A DNA stretch of 52,316 nucleotides, taken from NCBI RefSeq assembly GCF_001424185.1, contig NZ_LMOM01000032.1, positions 356,862 through 409,177 on the forward strand, given 5' to 3'. The DNA comes from Deinococcus sp. Leaf326 (GTDB lineage: Bacteria > Deinococcota > Deinococci > Deinococcales > Deinococcaceae). Numbering within the stretch: position 1 is the stretch's first letter; each line of letters starts with the position of its first letter. The translations under genes were made by a program, and so were the position numbers. This document shows, one piece after another, positions 18,122 to 26,355 of this stretch. The notes under the pieces were generated by a model. It saw only the letters and a program-made list of their open reading frames with translations, did not search any database and was not told the origin of the DNA.

Positions 18122-18661
18122 ATGTTCGGCAGCTCGGGAAGTCCACCGGTCACCTGGCCCCAGGGCCAGCGGTGGCTGCTGGTCGTCCTGACCCTGATCG
18201 CGTCGGTCGCCCACCTGGCGCGTAGCCCGCAGGCCGGGGGCCTGGGCCTGCCCGGCATCCTGCTGGTGCAGACGACCATTGATCCTGGGGCCCCGGCGGC
18301 GCCTCCCGCGCACCGACACTCGGCCGGCATGGACATGTCGGACCTGGGCGGCCCCGGCAATGGGGCCCAGGCTGAGGCTGGTCGGGCGCCCAAGCCGGCC
18401 GCTGCCTGGGCTCCGGAACTTGCCGACGCTGCGCCCAATGCCCCCCCACACCATGGCCATCACACGGACGCCCACTGCCCGTTCTGTCTGACTGCCGGTT
18501 TCGCCCTCGAGGCGCAGCCAGGCTTTTTCGTTGTTCGCGTGGTCCCGCATGTACTGCGGGCGGCCCTCTCGTGTCCCCAGCCCTTCCTGGCGGGCATCCG
18601 GCACGCGGACCCGCGTGCGCCGCCGCCGCCCCGGAACAGCCTGACGTCAGCCGACGCCTGA
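18122..18661 (+). CDS. DUF2946-like membrane-anchored protein of the copper locus
   Basis: The protein has 179 residues with one hydrophobic segment near the N-terminus (WLLVVLTLIASVAHLARS, about 16-33). A Pro/Ala-rich linker with MDMSDLGG follows, then a His-rich stretch PPHHGHHTDAHCPFCLTAGF (about 111-130) in which HxxxCPFC matches DUF2946. These proteins are found with copper uptake genes and are thought to bind copper through the His, Met and Cys residues; binding here is an inference. An in-frame ATG at 18086 is an alternative start; I favour this one because of the TATGGT element ahead of it. YcnI, CopC and CopD genes follow on the same strand after a 216-base gap in which I see no gene. 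Confidence 0.75.
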   Translation: MFGSSGSPPVTWPQGQRWLLVVLTLIASVAHLARSPQAGGLGLPGILLVQTTIDPGAPAAPPAHRHSAGMDMSDLGGPGNGAQAEAGRAPKPAAAWAPELADAAPNAPPHHGHHTDAHCPFCLTAGFALEAQPGFFVVRVVPHVLRAALSCPQPFLAGIRHADPRAPPPPRNSLTSADA

Positions 18662-18877
18662 TTCCGCCAGGTTCTCCAGACAGCCCCACCACCCTCAAAC
18701 TCAGCGAGATATACGTCGGCCAGACTGCCCGCACCTCCCGGGGGCAGCTCGACGTCAGCCACAACGTTCGAGCCTCCCGGTCCTCCGGGACTGTCACGAG
18801 CACATAGAGCACGCCTATCGGCCCCGCAGGGCGGACCCCGCCCCACATCCTTCTTTTCATCTTCCGGAGACTCTCCC

Positions 18878-19330
18878 ATGACCCAGTTCAAGATCCTGCT
18901 GCCCTTGTCGGCCGCTCTGCTGCTGTCCTTCGCCGCCGCCCACGCCACCGTCCGCACCGAGACCGGCCTGACGGAAAGCAAGGCCGGCGTCAGCGAGACC
19001 TACCGGCTGAACGTACCCACCGAGAAGGCCATCGCCACCACCCAGGTGCGCCTCGTCGTGCCGGCGGGCATGACCCTCACCCGGTTCCAGGTGCTTCCGG
19101 GCTTTACCCGCAGCGTACTCAGGAACGCCGACGGCCTCATCACCGAAGTCACCTGGCGTGGCCGCGTCGCGCCGGAGGAGTACGCCCGCTTCTTCTTCCA
19201 GGCCCGCAATCCCGCGCAGCCCGGCGAGGTGGCCTGGAAGGTCTACCAAACCTATGCCGACGGCAGCGTCGTCGCCTGGGACGACACCAATCCCGAGCAG
19301 GGGCCGGCCAGCAGAGTCACGATCAAGTAA
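18878..19330 (+). CDS. YcnI-like (DUF1775) copper-binding protein
   Basis: The 150-residue exported protein has a signal peptide ending SFAAAHATV, so the mature chain probably starts at the His of [10 protein letters not shown]. YcnI proteins bind Cu(II) through this N-terminal His in a brace-type site. The body reads [25 protein letters not shown], then [20 protein letters not shown] and [18 protein letters not shown], the usual DUF1775 beta-sandwich. The C-terminal membrane helix found in Bacillus YcnI is missing, so this form should be free in the periplasm. It sits directly before copC and copD, the standard arrangement for copper acquisition. A CGGAGA ribosome site lies seven to eight bases before the ATG. 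Confidence 0.88.
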   Translation: MTQFKILLPLSAALLLSFAAAHATVRTETGLTESKAGVSETYRLNVPTEKAIATTQVRLVVPAGMTLTRFQVLPGFTRSVLRNADGLITEVTWRGRVAPEEYARFFFQARNPAQPGEVAWKVYQTYADGSVVAWDDTNPEQGPASRVTIK

Positions 19331-19398
19331 GTCCGGGTGGGTGGACGACTGGCCCCGTGCGGCGTCCACCCTTCCTCTCTCCTGCCCCGAGGTATCCC

Positions 19399-19797
19399 AT
19401 GAAGAAGATCTTTGCCCTGATCACCGCCCTGAGTCTGTCGGGCGCGCTGGCCCACACGGCCGTCACGTCTGTCACGCCCGCCCTGAACGCCAGTGTCTCC
19501 GCACCGAAGAGCGTGCAGCTCAAGTTCAGTGAGCCCGTCGAGCTACGCTTCAGCACCTTCCGGGTGATGGCTATGCCCGCCGGGATGACCGGGCAGGCGG
19601 CGGCGACGGCAGCCCTGGCCGAGAAGGCCGATTCCGCTAAAGTGGTCAGTCTCCCCCTGGAACGCGTCTCGCTCGCCGCTCAGCTCACCCTGCCGCTCAA
19701 GGCGAACCTGAAGGCCGGCAGCTACGTCGTCGCCTGGAAGATCCTGTCGGAAGACGGGCACCCCGTCACCGGCTTCAGCACCTTCAAGGTGCCGTGA
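19399..19797 (+). CDS. copC: Copper-binding protein CopC
   Basis: The 132-residue protein has a signal peptide MKKIFALITALSLSGALA; the mature chain would start at His, the first Cu(II) ligand of CopC. The C-terminal SEDGHPVTGFSTFKV supplies the second Asp/His pair of the site, as in the family. The fold is a small periplasmic beta-barrel (AHTAVTSVTPALNASVSAPK, VQLKFSEPVE). No Met-rich Cu(I) loop is seen, so this is the Cu(II)-only type. GAGGT lies six bases before the ATG. It hands copper to CopD, whose gene follows after seven bases. Confidence 0.93.
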   Translation: MKKIFALITALSLSGALAHTAVTSVTPALNASVSAPKSVQLKFSEPVELRFSTFRVMAMPAGMTGQAAATAALAEKADSAKVVSLPLERVSLAAQLTLPLKANLKAGSYVVAWKILSEDGHPVTGFSTFKVP

Positions 19798-19804
19798 GGG
19801 CCAC

Positions 19805-20614
19805 ATGACCGTACTGCTGGGCGGTCTGGGCTTCCTGGGCCTGACCCTGCTCCTGGGCGGCGTGCTCACCCGGCGCTGGTTGACGCCGGGAACACCGCCG
19901 CTGTGGGTCGTCGGGCTGGGCGCGGCGCTGCTGGCGCTGGGCTGGGGAGGGCAGGCCGCGCTGACCCTGAGCGTGCTGGGCATGACGGCCGCGCCCGACG
20001 TGCTCGCCTACCTGACCGACACCGGCACCGGCCGCAGCCTGCTGCTGGGGCTGATGGGCGCCGCGCTGGTCCTCGCCGCCGAACTGAGTGTCTGGCCCTG
20101 GGCGCTGTCGCTGGCCTGCGCGGCCCTCACCCTCTGGGGAGCGGCTGGCCTGGGACACGGCGCGGGCCACGGCACCGGCGTCCGGCTGTCGCACGCCGTC
20201 CATGCAGGCGCGATGACGGTCTGGCTGGGCGGCGTGCTGGCCCTGCTGCTGAGCCGGCCCGCCACGGCGGCGCAGGCCCGGCGCTTCACGCCCGTCGCCC
20301 TGGGCAGTGTGGCCGTGCTGGCCGGCACCGGACTGTTCATGGCGGGGCAGCATCTCGTCTCGGTGGCGGAGTGGACGGGCACCCCCTACGGCCGGACCCT
20401 GCTCTTCAAACTCGCCTTGGTGGGGCTGACACTGCTGGCAGCAGTGCTCGTCCGACGGCGCTTTGCTCGGCAGGGTGACGTGCGGGTGGCGTTGGCCCGC
20501 GAGGCCCTGGTCCTGTTGGCGGTGGTCGGCATGACGGCCTCGCTGACGACGCAGTCTCCCCCCACGTCGACCGACCATCCGGGCGGCTCTGCACACGAAG
20601 GCTCCCTGCCCTGA
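19805..20614 (+). CDS. copD: Copper resistance/uptake membrane protein CopD
   Basis: This 269-residue polytopic membrane protein has about seven to eight hydrophobic segments (for example TVLLGGLGFLGLTLLLGGVL at the N-terminus). The CopD domain is recognisable by LSHAVHAGAMTVWLGGVLAL near residue 130 and by RFTPVALGSVAVLAGTGLFM with GQHLVSVAEW. The His and Met residues in these helices are the expected copper ligands. CopD is thought to move copper from CopC into the cytoplasm. The C-terminal tail has a short His-containing stretch (TDHPGGSAHEG). GAGGGCC lies just upstream of the ATG, within the eight-base gap after copC. Confidence 0.92.
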   Translation: MTVLLGGLGFLGLTLLLGGVLTRRWLTPGTPPLWVVGLGAALLALGWGGQAALTLSVLGMTAAPDVLAYLTDTGTGRSLLLGLMGAALVLAAELSVWPWALSLACAALTLWGAAGLGHGAGHGTGVRLSHAVHAGAMTVWLGGVLALLLSRPATAAQARRFTPVALGSVAVLAGTGLFMAGQHLVSVAEWTGTPYGRTLLFKLALVGLTLLAAVLVRRRFARQGDVRVALAREALVLLAVVGMTASLTTQSPPTSTDHPGGSAHEGSLP

Positions 20615-20805
20615 ACCGGTGCCGGATGACTTGCCAGGCGTGAACCGGCCAGCCCCCTGGTGATCCTCTTCTGCGTTTTCAGACGGACCGGGCAGGAATG
20701 CCCCAATCCGGCCGTCGGCGTCGGGCCGGTTCAGTCAGGGCCGTCACTTTGAGTGCGCGCAGACCAGCCCATTCCTTTTTGCCCAATATCTCCGCACGGG
20801 AGACG

Positions 20806-20830
20806 CAAAAACCCCCACCTGCGTGGGGGC
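20806..20830 (-). terminator. Intrinsic terminator of the DUF4142 gene
   Basis: CCCCCAC and GTGGGGG form a perfect seven-base stem over a four-base loop. On the minus strand it is followed by TTTTTGCG. It lies about 77 bases beyond the stop of the DUF4142 gene. Confidence 0.8.
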
Positions 20831-20906
20831 CGGTCGAGACGCGACAATGTAGTTCGTCTCAGGGGACGGTAGGAGCAGGAGCCGGTGCGAGCAGGGTCTG
20901 GGCCTG

Positions 20907-21383
20907 CTAGAGATGCTGCTGAATGATGGGGCTCTGCCGGTCGGCCAGAGCCACGACGGCCGCGTCCTTCCCGGCCGCGCGCTCGTTCTGGATCAGGCTC
21001 AGGGTCAGCTGATGGGCCAGAACCTGTTCCTGCAGGAAAGCCGCGTCGAACGCCGCCGCATTCAGGCCGGAGAGCGCCGTTACCTTGAGCTGCAGTTCGG
21101 GAGGGAGCGCCTTGGGCAACAGGACTCCTCGGGCGAGGGCCAGCGCACTGACCTCATTTTGCGCCATGGCGTGATGCTCGATCAGCATCTGGGCGTAGGC
21201 CCGCACCGCCGGCGCCGTGGCCTTCGTCAGCGCCACCTCGGAGGACTGGATCTCAAACAGGTTGCTTCCGGTCACCGACTGCAGGAACAGTCCGTCGGCA
21301 GTGCCGGCGTTCGGCGCCGTCATCATGGGCGCGCAGGAGGCGAGAAGGGCTGGGACGAGCACCAGAGCAGCAAGTTTTCGCAT
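20907..21383 (-). CDS. DUF4142 lipoprotein
   Basis: The 158-residue product begins MRKLAALVLVPALLASC, a lipoprotein signal with Cys17 as the lipidation site. The rest is a ferritin-like helical DUF4142 domain: ADGLFLQSVTGSNLFEIQSS, then AVRAYAQMLIEHHAMAQNEV and FDAAFLQEQVLAHQLTLSLI. The helix pattern with HH in the second helix and H in the third is typical. Members are envelope proteins often linked to stress; biochemical function is unknown. GGAGG lies five bases before the ATG. It is convergent with the copper locus and has its own terminator. Confidence 0.9.
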   Translation of the reverse strand: MRKLAALVLVPALLASCAPMMTAPNAGTADGLFLQSVTGSNLFEIQSSEVALTKATAPAVRAYAQMLIEHHAMAQNEVSALALARGVLLPKALPPELQLKVTALSGLNAAAFDAAFLQEQVLAHQLTLSLIQNERAAGKDAAVVALADRQSPIIQQHL

Positions 21384-21670
21384 GGTAGCCTCCTGAACCG
21401 GCCGGCGCGGGACGCCGCCGACCCTGTCCTGTCGTTCGCGGCCCAGTCTGCTCGACCCGGTGGCCTGCCCTGTGCTGGTGATCTCAAGGCCGGTTCACGG
21501 GAATCAGGCTCTATACATGCTGTACCCGTGACCGGCCTTAACGAATGGCCGGGCGTTCACCAGCGGTACGACGCGCTCCTGGGACGCTGCCGGACGCCGG
21601 GCAAGGAAACTTGCCGAAAGCCACACCCCCTGGCAGCAATCTGCGCTGACCACGGCCGAAGGGCAGAGTC
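21384..21670. other. Intergenic stretch behind the DUF4142 promoter
   Basis: No gene or clear signal is seen apart from the expected promoter region of the DUF4142 gene. Short antisense frames here lack ribosome sites and motifs. Confidence 0.5.
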
Positions 21671-21895
21671 CTACCGACATCCGCAGCGGTGAGGGCACCC
21701 TCCGGAACTCCAGCCGGCTCCGGTCACGAAGACGATGGAGTGGCCGATCTGCCGCGGTTTCTTGCCGAGGGCGGCCAGTGCTTTTCGGAACGGTGGAACC
21801 TGGACAGCGGGGATTCGCTCCAGAGCAGGTGACCCATACCCGGCCACGCCGAGCAGGATCACCCCACTTCCAAAGAGATGATCGACGACATCCAT
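21671..21895 (-). CDS. Small open frame divergent from the TetR gene, possibly a remnant
   Basis: The frame encodes 74 residues starting MDVVDHLFGSGVILLGVAGY and ending in VFVTGAGWSSGGCPHRCGCR. VFVTGAG resembles the NAD(P)-binding turn of Rossmann enzymes but in an unusual C-terminal position, so it may be the scrambled remains of an oxidoreductase. Its ATG lies four bases from the TetR operator-like palindrome, which is the usual place for a target gene of a TetR regulator. No clear Shine-Dalgarno sequence is present. I list it with low confidence. Confidence 0.3.
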   Translation of the reverse strand: MDVVDHLFGSGVILLGVAGYGSPALERIPAVQVPPFRKALAALGKKPRQIGHSIVFVTGAGWSSGGCPHRCGCR

Positions 21896-21898
21896 AAA

Positions 21899-21918
21899 TA
21901 GATTACGGTTATCATCTA
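21899..21918. promoter_or_regulatory. TetR-type operator candidate
   Basis: A 20-base imperfect palindrome with outer arms TAGAT and ATCTA lies in the divergent region between the TetR gene and the small minus-strand frame. Outer TAGAT/ATCTA arms with a variable centre are common for TetR/AcrR operators. It should mediate autoregulation. Confidence 0.5.
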
Positions 21919-21984
21919 ATCAATGTCAGGGATAGGGCGGTCAGTGCCCGCACACCTCCCAGCAGCGTCTTACCAGGAGGAACC

Positions 21985-22542
21985 ATGCCCAGAGTGTCCA
22001 AAGCGCAGGCCGCCCGCAACCGGGAGCTCACCATCGAGGCGGCTGCCCGGCTGTTCCGCGAACACGGCGTCGACCATGTCTCGGTGCAGGACGTCATGTC
22101 CGCCGTCGGCCTGACGCACGGCGGGTTCTACCGCCAGTTCGAGTCCAAGGAGGCCCTGGTGGCCGAAGCCCTGCGCCACGCGTACACCTCCATGGCCGCC
22201 AGGATGGACGAGACGGAGGCTCGGGCGGGTGACCACCATGCCGCGCAGCTCGCCTACATCCGGGGCTACCTCTCCGCCTTTCACCGCGATCATCCCGGTC
22301 AGGGCTGCCCGACGGCCGGCCTCGTTCAGGACGTGGCCCGCACCGGCACGGCGGACGCCCGGAGCGCCCTGGCCGACGGCGTGACCGAGTTCGCCCAGTG
22401 GCTCGGCGGCGAGGACCAGGACGGGCTGGTCACGGCCTGCACCCTGTTCGGCGCGCTGCTGGTCGCCCGTGCCACCGAGGGAACGCCGCTCTCCAGCCAG
22501 GTGCTCGGACACGTCCGGACCGCGCTGACCCAGGACAGATGA
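21985..22542 (+). CDS. TetR/AcrR-family transcriptional regulator
   Basis: The 185-residue protein has an N-terminal helix-turn-helix domain (residues about 12-60): RNRELTIEAAARLFREHGVD, then VSVQDVMSAVGLTHGGFYRQFESKEALVAEAL. The C-terminal ligand domain has GQGCPTAGLVQDVAR, a pattern seen in regulators related to AcuR and NemR in which the Cys can sense reactive electrophiles; that sensing role is an inference here. AGGAGG lies six bases before the ATG. A palindrome in the upstream region is the likely operator. The DHA2-type efflux pump encoded about 250 bases downstream on the same strand is the most likely target. Confidence 0.93.
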   Translation: MPRVSKAQAARNRELTIEAAARLFREHGVDHVSVQDVMSAVGLTHGGFYRQFESKEALVAEALRHAYTSMAARMDETEARAGDHHAAQLAYIRGYLSAFHRDHPGQGCPTAGLVQDVARTGTADARSALADGVTEFAQWLGGEDQDGLVTACTLFGALLVARATEGTPLSSQVLGHVRTALTQDR

Positions 22543-22795
22543 ACCGCTCGCCCGTTCTGACCGCGCCGCGCGAGTTGATGCCCAACTGCCGGTGGTCCGC
22601 GCCGGTGCCCCTGACGGATTTCGGAGCATGGATCCTCCGGGAGTCGGGACCGAACATCGCCAGTACTCCGGCGACGAGGCCTAGCACCTCGGCATCCCCG
22701 CCGTGAACTGAAGCTCCAGCCGTTGCAGAGCTCCGCGGTCTGAAACTCTGTCCCCCGCCAGCCCCTCTCCTTTTCCGCGCTGTCCAGGAGTCGTC

Positions 22796-24481
22796 ATGAG
22801 TACAGGTGCGCCCAGCAGGTCTACTCTCCCGTTCGCTCCGCCCACCGCCGACGCGCTGGACCCTGGCCGCTGGCGCGTCCTCTCGGTCCTGCTGCTGGCC
22901 CTGTTCATGGTGCTGCTCGACAGCAGCATCGTGACCAACGGCCTGGCGACCCTGCAGCGCGATCTGGGCGCCAGCTCGACGCAGGCGCAGTTCGTGCTGA
23001 CCAGCTACGCGCTGGCCTACGGCGTGCTGCTGATCACCGGGGGGCGCCTGGGCGATCTGTACGGCCGCCGCCGCATCTTCCTGCTGGGGCTGGGAGGCTT
23101 CACGCTGGCCTCGGCGCTCTGCGGTCTGGCGTGGTCGCCCACGTCCCTGATCGTGTTCCGGGTGGCGCAGGGCCTGACGGCGGCGCTGCTGTTTCCCCAG
23201 GTCGCCAGTTTCATCCAGGTCCTCTTTCCTCCGGCGGAGCGTCCCCGCGCCTTCGGACTTCAGGGGGCGGTGACCGGGCTGGGCATCATCGCCGGTCCCC
23301 TGCTGGGCGGCCTGATCATCGGCGCCGACCTGCTGGGCACGTCGTGGCGACCGATGTTCCTGGTCAATCTGCCGATCGGGTTGCTGGCGCTGTGGTGGGG
23401 GGTGCGGGCGCTGCCCGAATCCCGCTCCGTGCAGGCCAAGCGCCTGGACCTGCCCGGCGTCCTGCTGCTCACCCTCGCGCTGGTGGCTCTGATCTACCCT
23501 ATTACCGAGGGGCGGGAGCGGGGCTGGCCCACCTGGATGCTGGCCCTGGCCGTGCTGAGCGCCGGGCTGCTGTGGGCCTTCGTTACCTATCAGCGCCGCC
23601 TGCTGCGGCAGGGAAAGACGCCGCTCGTCGAGCTGAGCATGTTCGCCGACCGGTCCTTCGCCGTCGGCGCCCTGATCGCCTTCGTGTTCCAGAGCAGCGT
23701 GCTGTCCTATTTCGTCGTCATGAGCCTGTTCTTCCAGTCGGGGCTGGGCTACCAGCCGGTACAGGCGGCGCTGCTCCTGATCAGTTACCAGGTGGCCATC
23801 GCGCTCGCCTCGCTCCTGTCGGCCCGGTTAGGCGCCCGGCTGGGCCGTTCCCTGCTCACGCTCGGGACCCTGCTCCTGATGGCCGGTCTGGCCGGCACGC
23901 TCATGATCCTGCGTTCGGAGGCGCTCCACTACCAGGGCTACGAACTCATTCCGGCGCTCCTGGTCGGCGGTATAGGCTTCGGCTGCGTAGTGGCGCCCCT
24001 TCAGACGATCATCCTCTCGCGGATCGCCCCCGTGTACGCTGGCAGCGCTTCTGGGGTACTGGCCACTGTGCAGCAGGTAGGCAGCGCCCTGGGCGTGGCG
24101 GTCATCGGCATCCTGCTGTTCGGTCAGCTGGGGGCAGGGGCAAGGGAGGCGGCCCTGCAGGTGCGGCCGGCCCTCACGCAGACCCTGACGGCACTCGACC
24201 TCCCCCTTCCGGCCGTTCAGGCGCTTACCCGGGGCTTCGAGCAATGCGTCTACACGCGCTTCAACCAGCCAGACCTCAACCAGGTACCTGCCCCCTGTGT
24301 TCCGGCGGCAGGCAGCGTGGCCGCACGGCCCGAGGTGCAGGCGGCTCTCGGGGCCGCGGAGACGGAGGCCCGGCGGCAAAATTTCCTGTCGGCGACCCTG
24401 GTCACCCTGCGCTTTCAGCTTCTGGCCTACGGAATCTGTTTCTTGCTGGTCTTCCTGCTGCCCCAGAAGAACCGCGCCTAG
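22796..24481 (+). CDS. MFS drug efflux transporter, DHA2 (14-helix, EmrB/QacA-like)
   Basis: This 561-residue membrane protein has about 14 hydrophobic segments. Motif C and motif A of the family are visible: LFMVLLDSSIVTNGLATLQRDL with the membrane Asp (about residue 42), GGRLGDLYGRRRIFL (about 82-96) and GLGIIAGPLLGGLI. Length and motifs fit proton-coupled antiporters for multiple drugs or lipophilic ions. A Cys-containing loop (FEQCVYTRFNQPDLNQVPAP) lies before the last helix. The gene follows the TetR regulator by about 250 bases, a stretch in which I see no gene, and ends at a strong terminator, so it is probably controlled by that regulator. Confidence 0.93.
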   Translation: MSTGAPSRSTLPFAPPTADALDPGRWRVLSVLLLALFMVLLDSSIVTNGLATLQRDLGASSTQAQFVLTSYALAYGVLLITGGRLGDLYGRRRIFLLGLGGFTLASALCGLAWSPTSLIVFRVAQGLTAALLFPQVASFIQVLFPPAERPRAFGLQGAVTGLGIIAGPLLGGLIIGADLLGTSWRPMFLVNLPIGLLALWWGVRALPESRSVQAKRLDLPGVLLLTLALVALIYPITEGRERGWPTWMLALAVLSAGLLWAFVTYQRRLLRQGKTPLVELSMFADRSFAVGALIAFVFQSSVLSYFVVMSLFFQSGLGYQPVQAALLLISYQVAIALASLLSARLGARLGRSLLTLGTLLLMAGLAGTLMILRSEALHYQGYELIPALLVGGIGFGCVVAPLQTIILSRIAPVYAGSASGVLATVQQVGSALGVAVIGILLFGQLGAGAREAALQVRPALTQTLTALDLPLPAVQALTRGFEQCVYTRFNQPDLNQVPAPCVPAAGSVAARPEVQAALGAAETEARRQNFLSATLVTLRFQLLAYGICFLLVFLLPQKNRA

Positions 24482-24506
24482 ACCTCCACCGGGAGGTCGG
24501 GCAGGA

Positions 24507-24544
24507 CGAGAGGAACGGCGCGGCGGCTGTTCCTCTCGCTTTTG
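24507..24544 (+). terminator. Intrinsic terminator of the efflux gene
   Basis: CGAGAGGAAC and GTTCCTCTCG form a perfect ten-base stem, followed by CTTTTG. A second small hairpin (GACCTCC/GGAGGTC, 24481-24498) lies right at the stop codon. Confidence 0.75.
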
Positions 24545-24798
24545 ACAGCTGACCCATACAGGTCAACGTTTCTTCCCGGACCCTGTTCCGGGGTTCTCTG
24601 GCCCAATAAAGTCCGGCGCGCCGGGCAGAGTGCCTCTACGAAGGAAGGACACACAGGGACCAGACTAACCAGACGCGACCCCTCTCCGGGGCAGACGGGT
24701 ACTCCCCACTCTTTTTGTTACCGATCCTGGCGACAGACCCCTTCTCGTTCACGACTCTGAGCGTGCACAGATCTCCACCAGCGCCCCGCACACACCCC
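24545..24798. other. Intergenic stretch between convergent genes
   Basis: No gene is seen between the efflux-pump terminator and the end of the GGDEF gene. I see no strong terminator for the minus-strand operon here. Confidence 0.5.
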
Positions 24799-26355
24799 TC
24801 AGAGAACACAGATCCGGTTTCTTCCTTCCGACTTTGCCTGATACAGCGCCATGTCGGCCCGCTTCAGAATCTGGTCGGTCTCCCTGATGTCGCCCGCAAC
24901 GACCACAGTCATTCCGAAACTCGCCGTGGTCTCGAGGTCGTCGTCGATATCCGCCCAGTCGACCTCTTCCAGGACGCGCCGAACCCGTTCGCACAGGCGA
25001 TAGGCCTCCGGGGCCTCCACATCGCGCAACACCAGCAGGAACTCCTCGCCTCCCAGCCGGGCCAGAGAATCCTGGTCCCGCAGGGCCTGTTTCATGACTT
25101 CCGCCGCATGCACCAGAACGAGGTCACCGACGAGGTGGCCATAGGTATCGTTGATCTTCTTGAAGGAATCCAGGTCGACGATCACGACGGCGTGCACCGC
25201 GTCACTTTTTGGGTCCTGTTTCAGACTGTCCAGCCACTCCATGGCCTGGGTCCGGTTGGGCATTCCCGTCAGAGAATCCCGCCGGGCCGCCTCTGCGCTG
25301 ACCCGGGCCCGGACTTCGGCTTCGTGCATCCTCTGTTCGACCTGCCGGGTCAGGGCGCGCTGCTGGTAGAAGTCGCGGTAGAGGTTTTCGAGGCCACGGG
25401 TCATGTCGCGCTGCACCTCGAAGGCCTCGCGGAAGCGGCCGGCATCGGCGTAGGCGTTCGCCAGGATCTCGCGTCCCCTCGCGATCAGGACTTCCCGGCC
25501 GGTCTGCTCGAACTGCTCCACGGCTATCCAGGCGTCCCGAATGGCCCCGGCCCAGTCTTCGAGAAAGCTCTGCACCAGGCTGCGCCGCAACGTCGCGTGG
25601 CCGAGGAACACGCTGTTCTCAGTCTCCCGGGCGTAGCTGACCCTCCTGTCGGCAATCTCCATCGCCTCCCGGCCGCTGCCCCGCCACAGGGCCTCCAGGG
25701 TCAGGGCGTCCAGAACGTCAAGGAGATGCAGAGGATCGCGCAATTTGTCGGGGCGAACCGAGATCTGCTTGAGCAGGCGAAGGGACCGGTAGATCTGGTC
25801 ATCGGGGCCTATGACAGGGGGATCCCCCGAACGGTTCATAAGCATCTGGAGATAACTCATGGCGTAGTTGATATGGAAGGCCTGGAGAAGCTGAGCCGAC
25901 TCGTCCTGATTCAGCTGTTCCCAGTAGGCCGACCGGCGGATATCTTCGAGAAGGCCCACCGCCTCGGCGTAGTGACCCCGGTCCGTCGCGTAATGGGCGG
26001 CGTTGACGTTCACGAGCGCTATGCCGCGTTCGTCCGAGACTTCACGGGCCAGCGCTTCGGCCTGCGCGAAATGATGCTTGACACTGAGATCGTCAAGCAT
26101 CTCCATATGAATCAGGGCGAGGGCGACGTGGGCTTTGGCCTGCGTGGTCAGGTCGCCGGATTCACGCGCGAGCTCGAGACAGGCCAGCCCATGCGACAGG
26201 GCCGCCACGAGGTCGTTCAGGTCCAGGGTCAGGTAGACGGCTTCACGGTGAAGCAGGGCCAGTTCGATCCTATTGGCCTGGGGAGTCGTCAGGATGTCGT
26301 TCCGGATGACCTCGAGCGCCTCCCGCAGAGCCTTCGTGGTCGAGATGGTGATCAT
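24799..26355 (-). CDS. Diguanylate cyclase: helical repeat sensor with C-terminal GGDEF domain
   Basis: The 518-residue protein has no membrane segment. Residues about 1-345 are a helical TPR-like array; a coiled coil (QQRALTRQVEQRMHEAEVRA) leads to a GGDEF domain at about 360-518. The active site GGEEF is at 435-439 and the product-inhibition site RxxD (RDQD) at 426-429, the correct five residues before it. DSLTGMPNRTQAMEWLDSL and VDLDSFKKINDTYGH supply the metal- and GTP-binding residues. It should make cyclic di-GMP and be feedback-inhibited. It overlaps the preceding HD-GYP gene by four bases (ATGA), so a synthase and a hydrolase are translationally coupled. Confidence 0.94.
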   Translation of the reverse strand: MITISTTKALREALEVIRNDILTTPQANRIELALLHREAVYLTLDLNDLVAALSHGLACLELARESGDLTTQAKAHVALALIHMEMLDDLSVKHHFAQAEALAREVSDERGIALVNVNAAHYATDRGHYAEAVGLLEDIRRSAYWEQLNQDESAQLLQAFHINYAMSYLQMLMNRSGDPPVIGPDDQIYRSLRLLKQISVRPDKLRDPLHLLDVLDALTLEALWRGSGREAMEIADRRVSYARETENSVFLGHATLRRSLVQSFLEDWAGAIRDAWIAVEQFEQTGREVLIARGREILANAYADAGRFREAFEVQRDMTRGLENLYRDFYQQRALTRQVEQRMHEAEVRARVSAEAARRDSLTGMPNRTQAMEWLDSLKQDPKSDAVHAVVIVDLDSFKKINDTYGHLVGDLVLVHAAEVMKQALRDQDSLARLGGEEFLLVLRDVEAPEAYRLCERVRRVLEEVDWADIDDDLETTASFGMTVVVAGDIRETDQILKRADMALYQAKSEGRNRICVL

